From Dasyornis broadbenti (taxonomy: Eukaryota; Chordata; Aves; Passeriformes; Dasyornithidae): a DNA stretch of 64,000 nucleotides. The notes under the pieces are model-generated. The model saw only the letters and a program-made list of their open reading frames with translations. It made no database searches and was not told the DNA's origin. Positions 49,159 to 62,800 of the stretch are shown one piece after another (positions within the stretch are counted from its first letter, which is position 1; each line of letters starts with the position of its first letter). The stretch covers positions 397,569-461,568 of the forward strand of contig VZRN01004719.1 of NCBI GenBank assembly GCA_013397935.1, given 5' to 3'. A program made the translations under genes and the position numbers.

Positions 49159-50850
49159 AGTATCTTGTGTTGGCATGAGCTGTCAGCCGTGTCAACAGAG
49201 TAGCACTGTAATCCTACCCACTGTGACACCCAGAACAAGCAAACCTGCAGACCTTCAGAGCTTTTCTTAAAGAACAGATGACACCAGCAAGACGATTGGT
49301 ACAGATTTTGTTGTCTTTCTAAAGCACTTAATGTGATCAGAGAATTAAAATTTCAGCAAGTCACTTAATGATGGCTGAGCTGCAAATATGGTAACACCTA
49401 GATTAGGTTTCTTACAGTTTCATAGTTATAGGTGGGACAGTTCTGGCGATACACGAGTTCTGAGGCATTCTTTTCTAGCTTGTGTGATCAGCTATATTTA
49501 TTAACAGCAGTGAGGTCACTGTAATTTTCAATAAATGGTGACTTGCTGATTTATATCAGAAGATCCATACAGCAGTAAACAATACCATTTACATTTAATT
49601 AGTTTTATTGAACCAAAGGCAATTTTATTTGCCATGAACTACATGTTATGATTAAGAATGTATTTTAATGATCTTTAAGTAAGGTGAACAAATGTTGCCC
49701 TTGACCTAATAGAGGAGATTTTTCTATGTTATTGATAACTTTGTGGTGATTTTAAAATTGTGAAAGGCAAAAGAGAACATTTTCATTATTGTACCATCAC
49801 AAAGCCATTTTCTAACTTGCAGTGTAGAAGGATGAAATGCATTCTTCTCAATTATTATTTCCAAGTATGAGATAATTAAATTTATATCAATTTTTTAAGA
49901 AAAATCTCATCTACTATTATATGAGAATAATTTCTTTTTTACTTGAGATTCAAGTCTTCCATGTAGTATTTTTTAATCTAGAACTGTTACAATCCCACCC
50001 AAACATGGTTTTTTGTCTTGAGTAAGAAAATAACTGAGGTCATTTGCCCTTATTGCATCCTAAAACCAATGTAATTTTAGATGTAGAATACTGTTTCCAT
50101 TGAAGGTATCAGTAGAACTATTTGGCTTCAGTGAATCAGCAGTTCAATGTATCAGTATGAAAGTAAGTCTTTACTGAAGCTGAGTTTCACAAATCCCCCA
50201 TTAGTTAAATCATTAACAAAAAGTAGTTGCCTTTTCTAAAAATAATAGAATCAAATCATTTAGGGTAATTTCCCTTTATCCTGCTTTTATATAAAGGAAA
50301 GCAATAACCTAACATAACATTAGGGACATAACCTAACAAGGTAAACTTTTCTTGCCTAGTGAGCAGAAATTATATTTACGTGTACTGTTGCTTACAAATC
50401 TTGATGTCTCCTTGTTAAAGTCACACTCACGACTTCTTTCAAGACATTGGGAGGAGAAATGCACAGCTTCCATACTAGAAAAGCAGCACTTGGTGAAGAA
50501 ACATCTTTGTATTGTTACAGTAACCTTTGCTGGTTGTTGAATGAAGTTCATAGGAAGTTTGTCTTCTGTAACTATCATTCTTCAGGTTTTTCTTTCTTTA
50601 CCTCATGTTATAAAACTACTGTGTTTTATTGTCCTGAGAGTGATATCCATTTGGAGTACAGAACACTTGGCTACAGAAAGTAAGAATCTTTAACTCTTTT
50701 ATTTACCCTAATAATGAAAAACATACTTCAGAAGTCTGAGGTAATATGCTTTTATGTCTTTCTACTACTCATGGATGAAACGCTGATGGGCTAACACCTT
50801 AGATTTCTCTCAGAGCATAGGTTTTTCTTATGTTTTTTTAGTTTTAGAAA

Positions 50851-50866
50851 ACCCCCACACACACAC
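50851..50866. repeat. Short CA run
   Basis: CCCCCACACACACAC is a microsatellite seed too short to be notable. Confidence 0.5.
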
Positions 50867-53320
50867 TTTAGGAATACTGCGCCTGTTCTAGCTTGTGGCA
50901 TTTCAGAGTAATGCCAGTCATGTGCAGGGAATGTGCAAGGTCTCAGTTTTTCACAAAGATAAGTAAGTTTGTTTCAGAATTGAAATTCAAAAAGGAAAAA
51001 AGGTAAAACGTAAAAATTTAGGTGTTAAATCAAATACAAAAGGGGAACTAAAACATAAAAATATATCAACGGAGTATGGTTGATAGAAATTTTTACTTTT
51101 GAAATGTAGCAAAGGAGAGCATCACAGTAGCAAAAAATAGAAAGATTAGAAACCAGGAAAATATATTACTGTACAAATGTCAATTCCCTTTAAAAAGGTG
51201 GATATTTCTGCTCTGCTTTCTGTTATTTTGATGTTGCTTCCCACTAAAGCATTCTTTGAAAAGAGAGGAGTTGACGCATTTCACTAGCAGTTTTTATTGT
51301 GTATATGAGTATGTGTGTGGTATTAGTTTTCTTCTGTGCTATCCACTACTGAGAGAGTCTTTATTTTTCTTTGCATAATAAAGCACTTAATAGCTTGGAT
51401 TAGCTAAATTGTAGGTGATAACAGATCGGAAAGAAGTGAATGATGGAGATATAGGACACCACATGTGTATTAGTTTCGTATGAATTATGTCTTGTGAACC
51501 CGTTGAAAGTAGGTTGGAAGAACAAGGATGCAATGAATGAACTTCGTGTGAAAGACTACAATAAATGCCTAGTGTTTTAAGATAAAGATAATTTGTGAGA
51601 TTCAATGTTTACATTTCATTCATGTTTTAAAAAGCATGTGAAATATAAAGTGTGTGTTTTTTGCAAGCTATGAAAGGAGAGATTTCTTGTCTGCAGCGTG
51701 TAAATATAAATTAATTATTTAAAGAGATACACATTTTTAAACTTAAAACATATAAATGTACGTTCGATCTTAAGAAAATATTCATTTTGGTAAGGAAAAG
51801 GAAAAAAATCATATTCATCAATCTAGCCATTGTATCAGAGAAACTAAAGGATATAAATATATTGGGCTTTAAGACTTTAACACGGGTAGATAATTGCACC
51901 TTTAGTTAATTTTTGTACTGTTCAAATTGGGAAATACTGAAATGCAGTTATTTCTTCTTACATTCAAAATTATGGGCAAAAATAATGACCTACTTTTAAA
52001 AGTAGCATTTGAGCCAAAGTGTGGTTATATGTCCATGAAAGAAGCCGTAAAATTAATTCTGCTTTTGAAGGCAGCACATTCTAGCTAGCAGGAGCAGGGT
52101 ATTGTACCTGTGTAATTTGCTCCCCAGAGATGGTGTTCGATTAGCCTTTTGCAAGATTCATCTAGTAACAAAGGATGGAGATAAGCCAAATAATTAGGTG
52201 CTACATACAGTGGGAAGGTGTACAACCTCACTTTGATCAGAGGTTAGAATTCTTAGATCAACTGTGACTTGGTATCAAGCATCTATTCCTGTCCAGAGTA
52301 GAAATTGGATTGTTGTGGAACCATGCATGAATGATCAACTCCTTTTGAAATCTCTTAGTTGCTGTTGGTCCTGACCATCTAAAAAACACCAAAGATTTTG
52401 CTTTTGTGATTAAATCAGTCCTTTGTATCAGGGTTTTAGTCTGTCGTATTCCTTCTGTGGAAGGTGGATGTTTTAGAACAATTGTCTGATTAAATAATTG
52501 TTTCAGAATTTTAAGGTGAACCTCACTGGACCTCTAGGGACAGCTCTTAAAACCTAACAATCATCAGATTTATCAGATTTCTTTTCTTTTGTTTATACTA
52601 TACTGCCATCTATTTATAGAACATGCTACTGTAGTATCTTAGGAGTTTCCTATTCTTAATTTTAGGGTAGGAATGTTCATGGATTGTTTGCCACAATATA
52701 GTACCACATATATTAGACCGAGTTTTATCAGATTAGTTTTGACGTATCCCTGTCTTTAAACATTTGAGTAATCCTGATGTAGCCCGGCTTTCCTGAAGCT
52801 GATGGGGTTTTCTCATAGGGTTTTCACAGGTGCTAGGGCATCCAAGAGAACTTGAATCAATTTCATGGTTTCCTCTTGTACTCAGTTGGCTTTGTCCTTG
52901 CTGGAACAAAAAGTTCGGTTTCATTAAAATATCTCAACCAACAAACAACCAACCCCATCCCCCCATATGCCTTATTTTTAAAAGAACAAATATCTAGAAA
53001 ATATTTTAAGATTACACTATTATTAATTAAAATGGGGCTGTTAAAAGAAAATAAATTAGATAAGGTATCTAGCTCGTTATAAATGTAAAACAGCATAGTG
53101 ATTGAACTGTCAACACATCTAGGATATCAACATCAACTTGGATCTGGTTCCTCTATAGCAAGATATACTGGAAAAAAGCAATATGTTTTTTAGTTGGGTA
53201 AAAATTGTGTGAACTTAGTTTGGGGTGGGTTGGTGGGGGTCATAAACTGGAATCTTTACTAGCTATTCAAAATATGTGTTTATATTTAAGTAATAGTAAG
53301 TACCTGAATCTGTTTTACAG

Positions 53321-53401
53321 GATCTCTTTTCAATCAATGCTTATGTTTATGCTCAGAAGCCACAGCTAGATATCCACAGTTTCGAGGGTACCTTCACACG
53401 G
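53321..53401 (+). CDS. ATP9B: ATP9B coding exon: actuator domain, C-terminal half
   Basis: This 81-nt exon has 27 codons in phase 0 at both ends, with acceptor TGTTTTACAG and donor GTAAGT. The peptide is DLFSINAYVYAQKPQLDIHS, then FEGTFTR. In P4-ATPases this part follows the DGET loop and carries the FEG..T pattern, in which the lipid pump folds back towards the membrane. The AQKPQ.DIHSFEGTFTR string separates it from ATP9A, which has EEPN.DIHNFVGTFTR as I recall. The symmetric phase means skipping would keep the frame. Confidence 0.97.
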
Positions 53402-56400
53402 GTAAGTAGTGTATGTAAATAAGGTTCTACTTTTCTCTTTAATACCTCAGTGTAAGTGAAACCTACACTTAGTGTCAACATTGTATCAGATCTTTCCTTG
53501 GCTTTACCGCGGTATTTTTTCCTATGTTCCTGCTGTGGCAATACTTCACATAAAAGATATCCTGTTAATCATGTATTGCAGAAAACTAATGCATAAGGAA
53601 TGTCTGAAAAAATCAGAATTGGAGAGTTGAATATTTGTTGGTTGACATCACTTTAGTCTTTTTATATGAAACTCTTTGTGAGCAGTATACTTTGTTTCCA
53701 GGCATCTGATGTATTGTTCATATATGTCAAAAACTCACAAGTTGAATAATAACAGTAGCCTGAGACAATGCACCTGCTACTTTATGTGCAATAAAAGTAT
53801 GCCTTTTTTAACAGCATTTCTGCTGTACTTCCAAAGTTTTGTTTTCTCGAAAAGTAAAATAAAACTAGAAGCTACTTATGGGGGCTTTTAATTGAATCTC
53901 TTTTTCAGAGATAATTATATTCAAAACTGAATATGAAAATAACAATGCAATAATATCTATGACTTGTTTCTGTTGTTTTCAAAAAGTGGCCTGCTAAAGT
54001 TGACCCTTTAAAGCAGAGTGTCCTAATAGGTAAAAATTTTTTTTTTAAAATAGGTTTATAGTTTTGTAGCGGTATGTTAGCAGATATAGTGATTGTTCTG
54101 TTTATTTTAGCTAAACTCAGTGGTGTTAGACTCCTTCCTCTTGATAGATTGTTTGTAAAATAATTTGAGAAAATTAACTGCTGGGGAGGTAAAGAGAAGG
54201 GTTTTTTACCCTTGACTCAAATTGGTAATAGATTTTGTTCTGTAATTGGAATTCCAGTTCACAATTGTAAATACACTAATGAATGAGATATTGCAGTTGC
54301 TGGCTCTCGAAGACCAATTTATACAGGTTACATAGTCCATGCTGCCTACAAAGTAAATGTCATTTGTTCACACTTTCTAAAGCAGTAAGCAACAATGTTT
54401 ACTTAAAACTTGTATTGACCAATTGTCCAAATGAAAATTCTATTAACAGCTGTAAATTCATATTATTCCTGTCTCAGTGGCTAAGTGTGTGCTTTCCTTA
54501 ATATATACTGAACTCTTTGGAATCTTTTTAACAATTCTGGTATATGTAATTGAGACATTGGGAAACCATCACTAAACAGTTGCTCCCTGTTGTGTGTTCT
54601 GTTTGTACATGTAGTAAGATCTGTATGATTCAAACATCCCAATACACGTAAATAACTGAGATTCATTTTATGGTTTCAGGATTGCATATAAGTGGCGGGT
54701 TTTGGATGCTTCAGTAGGAACGATAGTTTAAACTGAACTTCTGTATACAAGTGTCTGAGGGCATTGCCCTCAAAATTTGGTTCACAGTGAATCACACTAG
54801 ATATTTTTCAAAAGTTGGCTTTTGTTAATGGTGTACCTTCTGCATTGTGAAATGTTGTTTTAGGACACTTGTTTACTGATTTATCTTTCTGCTTTTGCTG
54901 TGAACCCTTGCTTCTTACAATAAATCAGTTCTTGCATCTCATTTCTATTTTATGTTAAAGCAGAAAAAAATTAGTGTGCTTAGTGATGCTAATGCATACA
55001 TTTTTTCTACTTAAGCATTGATGTTCAAAGAATTCTTGCAAGGGTAGGTTGACAGGGTAATAGCACATTGATTTTTCTTTTTCTTTTCTCCCCATTATGA
55101 AGACAGAGTACTAACAATGTAAAAGACAAACTTAGATAATTTCAAAAAGTGCATGTCCATAAAACAAACCAGAAACTTGGGAGCACAGTGCTGGAGTTTT
55201 TATGAGTGAGCAAGTTCTAAGTACAAATCTATCCACAAAAAACCTGGGAGCTGACAGAAGATACCTTTTGCAGAACACCTGCATACCATGTCAGGAGGCA
55301 TAATAGCTTTGCTATACTCTGTTGACATTTGCCAGCTTCACATGAAGTTGTTTTCCATTGTTCTCCATGGATATTGGTGTGTTGTACGCAGCCAGTTCAT
55401 GAAAATGAGTGCATGTCCTTGCATGATCATATCTGGCCCTTAAATAATGGCATAAATTAATTCCTCTCTTCCTTTCACATTTACTAGACAACCTATCAAG
55501 AAACAATAGATGAGCTAAATTAGTGTTTTGTGGAAATTTATGATATAGTTTTATTTGTTCTGAGGGCATCATCCATGTCTTGGCTGAGCTTATTTTTAAA
55601 TAGTGGTGTAGAGAACAAGGATATAAACACATGTAACTACTATAGTTTCTCTTCTGTCTGATGCTTCTCTGTAGGCTTGATAAATAAGGGAGCTATTTTA
55701 TCAATGCTGAAAATCTGTAAAAAGACAGTAAAAGGTAACCATGCTTCTTAACCCAGCTTTTACCAGTTGGACCCTAAAGAGTACTCTAGAGCATTTCATC
55801 AGTGTGTATTGGCATAGCCAGTATTATATAACCTTTGCTTACTTCTGTATAGAATCATGGAAAGTCTCTCTTTTTTTAAACTTAGCTATTTTTTGTTTAA
55901 ATTTGGGGTCTTCTTTCACCATTCCCTTAAGAATTTTCCTTTTATTTCTTCTATATTGCAGCTCTGTGCTGTCCCCATACTCTCTTCATTTACTTTGGGA
56001 ATATATCTTAAATTTTTATATTCTAGTAGAAATCTTAGAAAACAAATGCCATTGAGTTTAGTTCAACTACTTCAATAACCCTTTTTCCCCCCTATGGTAC
56101 AGAACTATGTTATATAATATATATAAATTTTCCCAATATAGCATCTTGTCAGATACTTAAAAAAAAACTAGCTTGATTAAAACCTGGTGCATGTAGCTGT
56201 ATTCATTTATGAGCAGAATCTCTGGCCTGACGCTAATTATACAGATGATATGTCTTATATTTTAGTAGAGAGAACATTAAGTCATTTTTTTACTTCATGT
56301 TTGCTGTTAAAGAATACCTGTTTTGAAGCAATGGCTGTGTTCACTTCAATGTGGCTTACTTTTATGTTGCCACTGAAGGGAATGATATTATGTTTTGCAA

Positions 56401-59400
56401 ATCCTTTTGACTCCGCTTCCTTTTGCTAGCAGTAACAGCTATACAGACAGCTTGACTTGGGAGCTAACGTGTGTGGAACCTAATCTGACCCTGTCCAAAA
56501 GGAACATAGCCAGAAGAATTCGCTGTGGAGTTGGGGTGGGGAAGGAATCTCTTTCAGAGATTCAAGTAAATTAACATGTTGTTAACTTTCCTACAAAAGT
56601 TGGTGGGGGTTGTCATGCAGGAACAGAGCCAGAAAAGGTCAAATACAAGTGGTACACTGGTTCACTCAAGAATAAGGTGTTTGCTCTCAAAGCCCTTTGT
56701 TGTTATTTGCAAAAATTTCTAAAAAAGTATAGCTTTGAAGCATTTTAAATGACTCTTTGAAATTTGTCATGATCCTTGGTCAGCTGTGTTATGAATTCAT
56801 GAAAGTACTTATGAAATTAATTATGAAAGGACTGAGAGTAGGATATATTCAATTTTTATTTCAATGATCGTCTTTCATTTTTCTCTGCACATGCAAGAGC
56901 TACAGACTAATCTCTGAATAAGAACTGTAGACAATTTAAACCCCTATGATCAATGCTGCACACAGATTAAAAAACTGAGCCTGAATATGAAGCTTGAATA
57001 TAATACTGAACTGCACCATTCTGGTAATGAATTTAATTCAGAATTCAAAGACCAATAAACATACAGCTGCCAAATGAAATTCAACCCAGCAGACCTTAAG
57101 TGGAAACTTTGTCAGCTGGACAAAGAAACCCTTGTATGTCAAATTTCTGCTATGAGAGTGACTGATGGATTTCATTTAACCCGAAACATACATTGTTCTG
57201 TTAGTGTCAGAAAATTTGCAGAAATTTCTCCTTAGCACAAGTCTGGTCTTACTCAGGAATTGCAGTCGTTGTCCTTCCCTGCCTTATCTATCCCTAACAT
57301 CTCTCCAGAAGTAGAAATAAAAATAGTGTGAAACAGCTTAACTCATAACCCATAAATACACCTTTTATTTTTCATTTGAGTAATTTATGACAAAAGAAAA
57401 ATAAGGTTAAGTCATAATCCATTTGGGTATGAAAGTTGTGGTATTTGGGAAATGTAATGAACTGAAGAAAGCTGAAAATGTTAGGTGAGGGTATGAAGAC
57501 ATGGAAGTATCGTAATGAAATAAGCAGAAGCTAAATGACTGGCCAGACCATTCTATGGATGAGTATGAGCAGAAAGAGAGAAAGCTCATTTGATGTTTTC
57601 CTATTTTGAATGACCTAAAAGAAGGTATTCCACTAAGCCTTGTAGCACTGGTGGGTGTTGGACAAATGACTTTTTCCCTGACTCTGTTGTCAGCTCTCCA
57701 CAATCATTGCAGGGCTTTTGATTTCTTCTTGTAATATGGAAGAATTTCATAATTCACTGTCTTAAAAGCTGCTAACTGAAGAATAAGGGAGAACAAAATT
57801 AGTATCCTATTCTTGACAATAGCAAGAAGCACAATGCTGGGAAGGAGAATACAGCTGGAGTAAGGACACATTAGTGCTCTTCAAAAGAGTAATCTGTCTC
57901 TTAACTCGAGATATGGGAACTTCCTGAGTTAGAGGTGGTTTCTCTAAGTCATCTGTTAATGAATTTTCCTTCTTTAAACTTGCTCAGTTCACCCTTGAAC
58001 CTGTGTAACCTTTTACTATTCAAATGGGAAGAAGTTGTACAGATTATGTACATGTTTATGAGTGTTTTGCTGAATTTTAATGACTTCTTTGGTAAGAGAA
58101 AGCAGTATCTATCCTCCCTTTTTAAGTGCCCATTTCACAGATGTCTGTCATATTCCTCATTAGAGGTCAGGTTTATTTAGTCATATCTCCTAAGGAAGCT
58201 ACATTGACCTCCCTTATTGCTCTTTCTGAATGTTTTCCAGTTCTTTTTATTTTCTGTTTGGAATAAACATAGAAATAATCACAGAATCCAAATAATTTGG
58301 GAACACTTGTAAATCAAACCAGGAATCTAAGCATTATGAGTTAGGACCATTATAATAATGCATAGAACTATGACAAATAATTCTTGCAGTACTAATTCCT
58401 TAGGTAAGAATCAAAAAATAATTCCCCTTTTTCTTAATTTAAGGCTAATCTTACAGAACGTTGATGATTCTTCGCAGAATCATAGAATATTCTGAATTGT
58501 ACGGTACCCACAAGGGTCATCACGTCCAAGTCTTAAATGAATGGCCCATAATGGGGATGGAAGCCACAACCTTGGCATAATTAGCACCATGCTGTAACCA
58601 ATTTAGCTAATCCCAGTGTCATCAGAATATAAGTCTTGATTCAAAACCTGAGGTTTTTTTCTTAGGGCTAACTCCATATCCTCCCTCTCGTCCCCTCTGT
58701 TTTTGACAGAATGGTTCTCTATGCCTTTTAAACAATGATTTTTCCTCACTTAATAAGAACTATAGTTTCCTTGCTATATAGGGTCCATTGATGTACACAC
58801 AAAAATTTACATGTTTAGTTGGAGATTTTTCTTTTTTTAGAAACAAAATTCTATGCAGCTCATCCTGTGCTTGCTGGTTGTTTCAAAATAGGGATGAAAA
58901 ATGGGTGTAGATTTTGATTATTGACAATATGTAGAATTTATTATGTACTTTGATAAATAAGTCATCCCCTCTTTCCTGCAAAATGTTTAGCACCAATCTG
59001 TAATTTGATCAAATACACTTGATTATCCTACCTCTTAAAGTTTCCTTCAATTGTAAACAGCACATTTCACAACTGCTAATGAGTAACAAATCTGTACATG
59101 CTCCAAATTGATTATGAGAGATTGTCTGTTTACAATCTGTGGATCATTATTGCTTGGGAGGAGAGAGGGGAGGAAAAAAGCGGAAGTTAAAAGTAATCAT
59201 GGAAGCAGTTTTCCACTGGAAGTATTTTCCCAAGGAGTATATATTTTGTAAGTATGTGAGAAGATAATACAAGTCTGCATTTCATTTTAGAAGTCTAAAT
59301 ATTCTTCTCTGAAGGTTATATAATATTGATCAAGTGCAAAATGATGATGACCATAACTTAATGTATGAATTATAGATGATTTAAATAGAGAATAGGGTGC

Positions 59401-59733
59401 TAATTTTTAGTAGTTAGTGTTCATAACTCACTTTAGCTGTATGCTATAGCAAATTGTTGTGCAGTTTGGTACAGGAAAAGAATATGTTACTTTTAAAATA
59501 CATTTGACTTTAGTTCTTTAATATGATTGGATATTAGTAATATGAACTTCAAACATTATCTCTTTTTGGAAAGTTGTGTCTATGTATATAGACAAAGTAT
59601 GTGCAATGAATGCTATTATACAGTGATTGATACAAGAATGCAAACATTCCATGCAAGTTATTCCAGTGGTTTGACATGGTTCTTAACTTTTTGTGATGGT
59701 GATTTACTTACTAGCTGTTGATATTTTTAACAG
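53402..59733 (+). other. ATP9B: ATP9B intron, 6.3 kb
   Basis: This is ordinary AT-rich intronic DNA with one tRNA-derived SINE at 58472-58614. I see open frames of up to 106 codons without recognisable content. The acceptor is ATTTTTAACAG at 59733. Confidence 0.7.
58472..58614 (-). mobile_element. tRNA-Ile-derived SINE with CR1-like tail (TguSINE1-like)
   Basis: On the minus strand the first 73 bases (58614 down to 58542) align along their whole length with a tRNA-Ile(AAT) gene: TAGCTAAATTGGTTACAGC, GGTGCTAATTATGCCAAGG, and an end at GGGCCA. The polymerase III A box (58598-58609, TAGCTAAATTGG) fits the consensus fully. The B box (58555-58565, GGCTTCCATCC) has two changes. A tail of about 70 bases follows, ending ATTCTATGATTCTGCG, the octamer-type 3' end used by CR1. 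This head-plus-CR1-tail layout is that of the TguSINE1 group described from passerine birds. It is antisense to ATP9B. Confidence 0.85.
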
Positions 59734-59809
59734 GAAGACAGTGATCCTGCAGTTCATGAAAGCCTAAGCATAGAAAATACTTTATGGGCAAGCACTGTTG
59801 TTGCTTCAG
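59734..59809 (+). CDS. ATP9B: ATP9B coding exon: end of actuator domain
   Basis: This 76-nt exon has 25 codons for EDSDPAVHESLSIENTLWAS then TVVAS, plus the first base of a glycine codon. The acceptor is TTTAACAG and the donor GTAAGT. IENTLWA.TVVASG is the strongly conserved stretch before TM3 in ATP9 proteins. ATP9 relatives usually have DPPI where this sequence has DPAV, a small local change. The next exon, which should start by finishing the glycine and continue with TVIG-like residues into TM3, is beyond 64000. Confidence 0.97.
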
Positions 59810-62800
59810 GTAAGTGCTGTAATACAAAGCTGATTATGTATCTAAAAATTTCCGTGGAAGTGTATCCTTGTTTTTCAAAAGCTATTAATATTGCACGTTT
59901 AAAAATACTTTTGTCTTGCAGGCTATTAAACTGTTGCTTTTCTGCCTTCACAGTGGTTTCATCATGCTGCTGAAAACATTTTCAAACATTTTTAATCCTC
60001 CTTAATAGCTTTGGAGTTTTTTTTACTTAAATTTTGCTCTTGCAATAGTGCAATCCCTTGTAGCCCACTCGAGTCACTGACCTTTTTGATTTAATTAAAA
60101 CTTCAGGTTGTAAGGTGCTGTGTTTAGCTCACAGTGAATGATTTTCCCTGCTGAAAAGCAAGGGTGGTTTTGCATTTTTTAGGAGTTTTTCTTTTATGTA
60201 TACTCCATGCTTAGTATCTTCTATTAGGCAAAATCTTAATCAGAAAGAACAGATCAGTTACAAAGTTATGTGATTTTAAAATCTGGACTCTAACTATTAC
60301 TACTGTTTCATATATGTCCCACATATTATAAATGAGTGCACATTATTATCTCGATACTGTGTTCAGGCTTTAAGCCATTGTAACTTTGTTTTTAGGAGCA
60401 GCAATTTATTTTCTTTCATTTTTGCTCTGTATAAGAAGAGTCAAAAGGGCTGTGGTTATTCTTCTGCACGAAAAGACTGGGAATAAGGAATTGGGAATGC
60501 ATGATTCCTGAAAAGAACTGGGCTTTAAGATGGGGAATTGAAACAACTGGAAACAGCCGAGAAAGGAGAAGAAAGTAAAGGAGTGTCTCCAGCTAAATTG
60601 TGACGTTAGTCCCTACTATGAAGAATTCTTACAACAGTGAGGGGCCTGCTGGAAGGCTGTAGGGAAGAGATTAATTTTGAGGAGGTATCAAAGGAGTCTG
60701 TGACTGAGCATTCCTTTCCAGAGTGCTGAAAAGACAATCATATTCCTTGATTCTTAGTGTTGTTTGCTTTGCTTGCACTTGAAAACTATTCTCTCTGAAA
60801 CTGTCCTGTCAAATGGATGATGCCTAAAATTGTCCTCAGTTAGGTTTTTAACTTAGGTAGCCAAGATCTTTAACTTTGTGTAAAAAGATGCTTCTCATGA
60901 ATTATAAATTTCAATACTGTGTAAACTTGGTTTGAATTTGCTTTTCCTCAAATCTATGTGTATGGAGGAAAACTACACTCAAAGAGTATGCATTTGTAAA
61001 GTCAGTGAATGAATCAGTACATTTGAATTTTAATTGAAAGCTGTTCGTGTTTTCATTTCCAGGGTAGATGATTTTGTTTAGAAGTGTAGCTATTGACTGA
61101 AAGCTCTTGATCTGCTATCTAAAGTTGGCACCCATATTATTGGAAAGAGCGCTCCTTAAAGTTTATACCTTAGGATAAGTTTGGGCTTTTTACTTCTGAG
61201 GGGTTTTGTGAAAGTTTAATTATTGATGAAATACTTTAGCTCATTATTAAATGATGGCAGTAGAAAAACATAGGAAAAGATAATTCTCTTGTTGGAGCAT
61301 AGTTTTCAACAGTGAAATAAGACTTTAAGGTGGACTCAGGGCAAACTCACTCAATGATACAAAGTGAAAAATATTGAATGGCTCTTCAGGACTGCAGCCC
61401 CTTCTGAAGGGAAAAATAATGTGATCAAGAAATTAAAATATGGTGTCATGCTGTGCATACAGAAGTTAGCTTGACTTAAGTTATCAGAGAAAAATAATTT
61501 CCTTCAGTAACTGATTTTGTGACATTAATTATATCTAACCTTTGGCATATCTATTCATTTCACTTACCTTATTTCATGTGTTAACTACAATTTAATACCG
61601 TGATAATGTGCTTCTCTCATGTGAGTTCTGTATGGCATAAATCCAGATCTTAAGAATTTCTCCGGACCTCTGCAGATGTAACTTTAGCATTTGATAGGAT
61701 TAGGCCTTTAGCAAAAAGTAGAAAATTGTCTTCAGTCTGTTGCTTATCTAATAAGGCATTTATAAGGTCTTATAGATGCACTGTGCATATTGTCATGAGG
61801 AAGACCATAAGTGTAACATCTAGCTGATTGTTAAAAGTAAGATATTCTAGATCTGGTTGATAATTGATGTATCATTCAGTTGTTTCCATCTCACTTCTAA
61901 GTTGAATGTACATAGCTGAGTTAGAACACTTGATGCTGAGGTAATTAAATTTGTTTGGGTTTTTTTTAAAGTAGCTTTCATAATTGAATTTCCAAGATTT
62001 CTGATGACTGAAAATCCTAATAAAAATACTGGTCACTGTCTGACTGCATTATAAACACATATAAGCTGACTTGCTTAAACCTGCCATGGAAGGATAATCA
62101 AAGGTGGGCTCTGCCTACACAAATTTGCAAGCACCTTTGCATCACCTCCCCTGCTATGATCGGCCACAGCCCTTAATTATATCTGAAAAATGTAGTGGAA
62201 GATTATGCTTGCGCACAACTTCTATAGACAAGTGACACTTGGATTATGTGAAAACAGAAGAATAAATAGCCCACAGCATGTGAAAGTCTGCAGTTCTTCT
62301 ACTTTGTAGACAGCTACCTCACCCACACTTAGATCTTATTTCAGTCTCCTTACTGTCTAGGTTCACAGTTTCGTTACACACAGGTATTTTTCACCCAGAA
62401 AGTCTATAATGTCTGTGTGCAAGCCTAATACTATGCCAGTTTGGTTCAAGAAAGGGGGTTTGTGGCCTGTGTCCAGGTGGGCGGTAGAGTTCTGTCCTGC
62501 AATGTTTTCTTTATGTCTCTTAGTTTACCCTGAGACTCCTCAGTAAGACAGTCTTTAATGAAGTCTGGCTTGGAAGGCTGCTTCCTCCAGTGCTCTCTAA
62601 GCAGCCTGGACATCATCTGTTACTAAGCCAAGCAAATGTGTGACTCATTGGGACCCTGTTACGCCCTTGCCAACCCCTTGTAGATTGTTACAAAGCATTC
62701 TGGGCCAACCTGCCACTGTTGTCTTAACATACTCCTGACTGATGGTGTCCGTCTCAGGAGTGGAGACAGAGCTACGTCACTGATGCCCAGGAAAGGAACA

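Larger units (their letters stand above)
45185..53320 (+). other. ATP9B: ATP9B intron, 8.1 kb
   Basis: This is the most eventful intron. It has a GT-rich tract at 45742-45785, a cluster of small hairpins at 47961-48016, an isolated CpG-rich island at about 48225-48560, a CR1 LINE at 48830-49158 and a short CA run near 50851-50866. Outside these it is ordinary AT-rich DNA without exons that I can recognise. The acceptor is TGTTTTACAG at 53320. Confidence 0.7.

Noticed and set aside
58260..58300. ATCACAGAATCCAAATAATTTGGG as a further CR1 tail
   Set aside because: Only a dozen bases resemble the tail and nothing after it continues as CR1.
58542..58614. A functional tRNA-Ile gene on the minus strand
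   Set aside because: The B box is damaged, several stem positions are mismatched, and a CR1-type tail follows directly, which identifies a SINE.
7659..59809. ATP9A instead of ATP9B
   Set aside because: Diagnostic stretches ([36 protein letters not shown]) match ATP9B as I recall it and differ from ATP9A at many positions.
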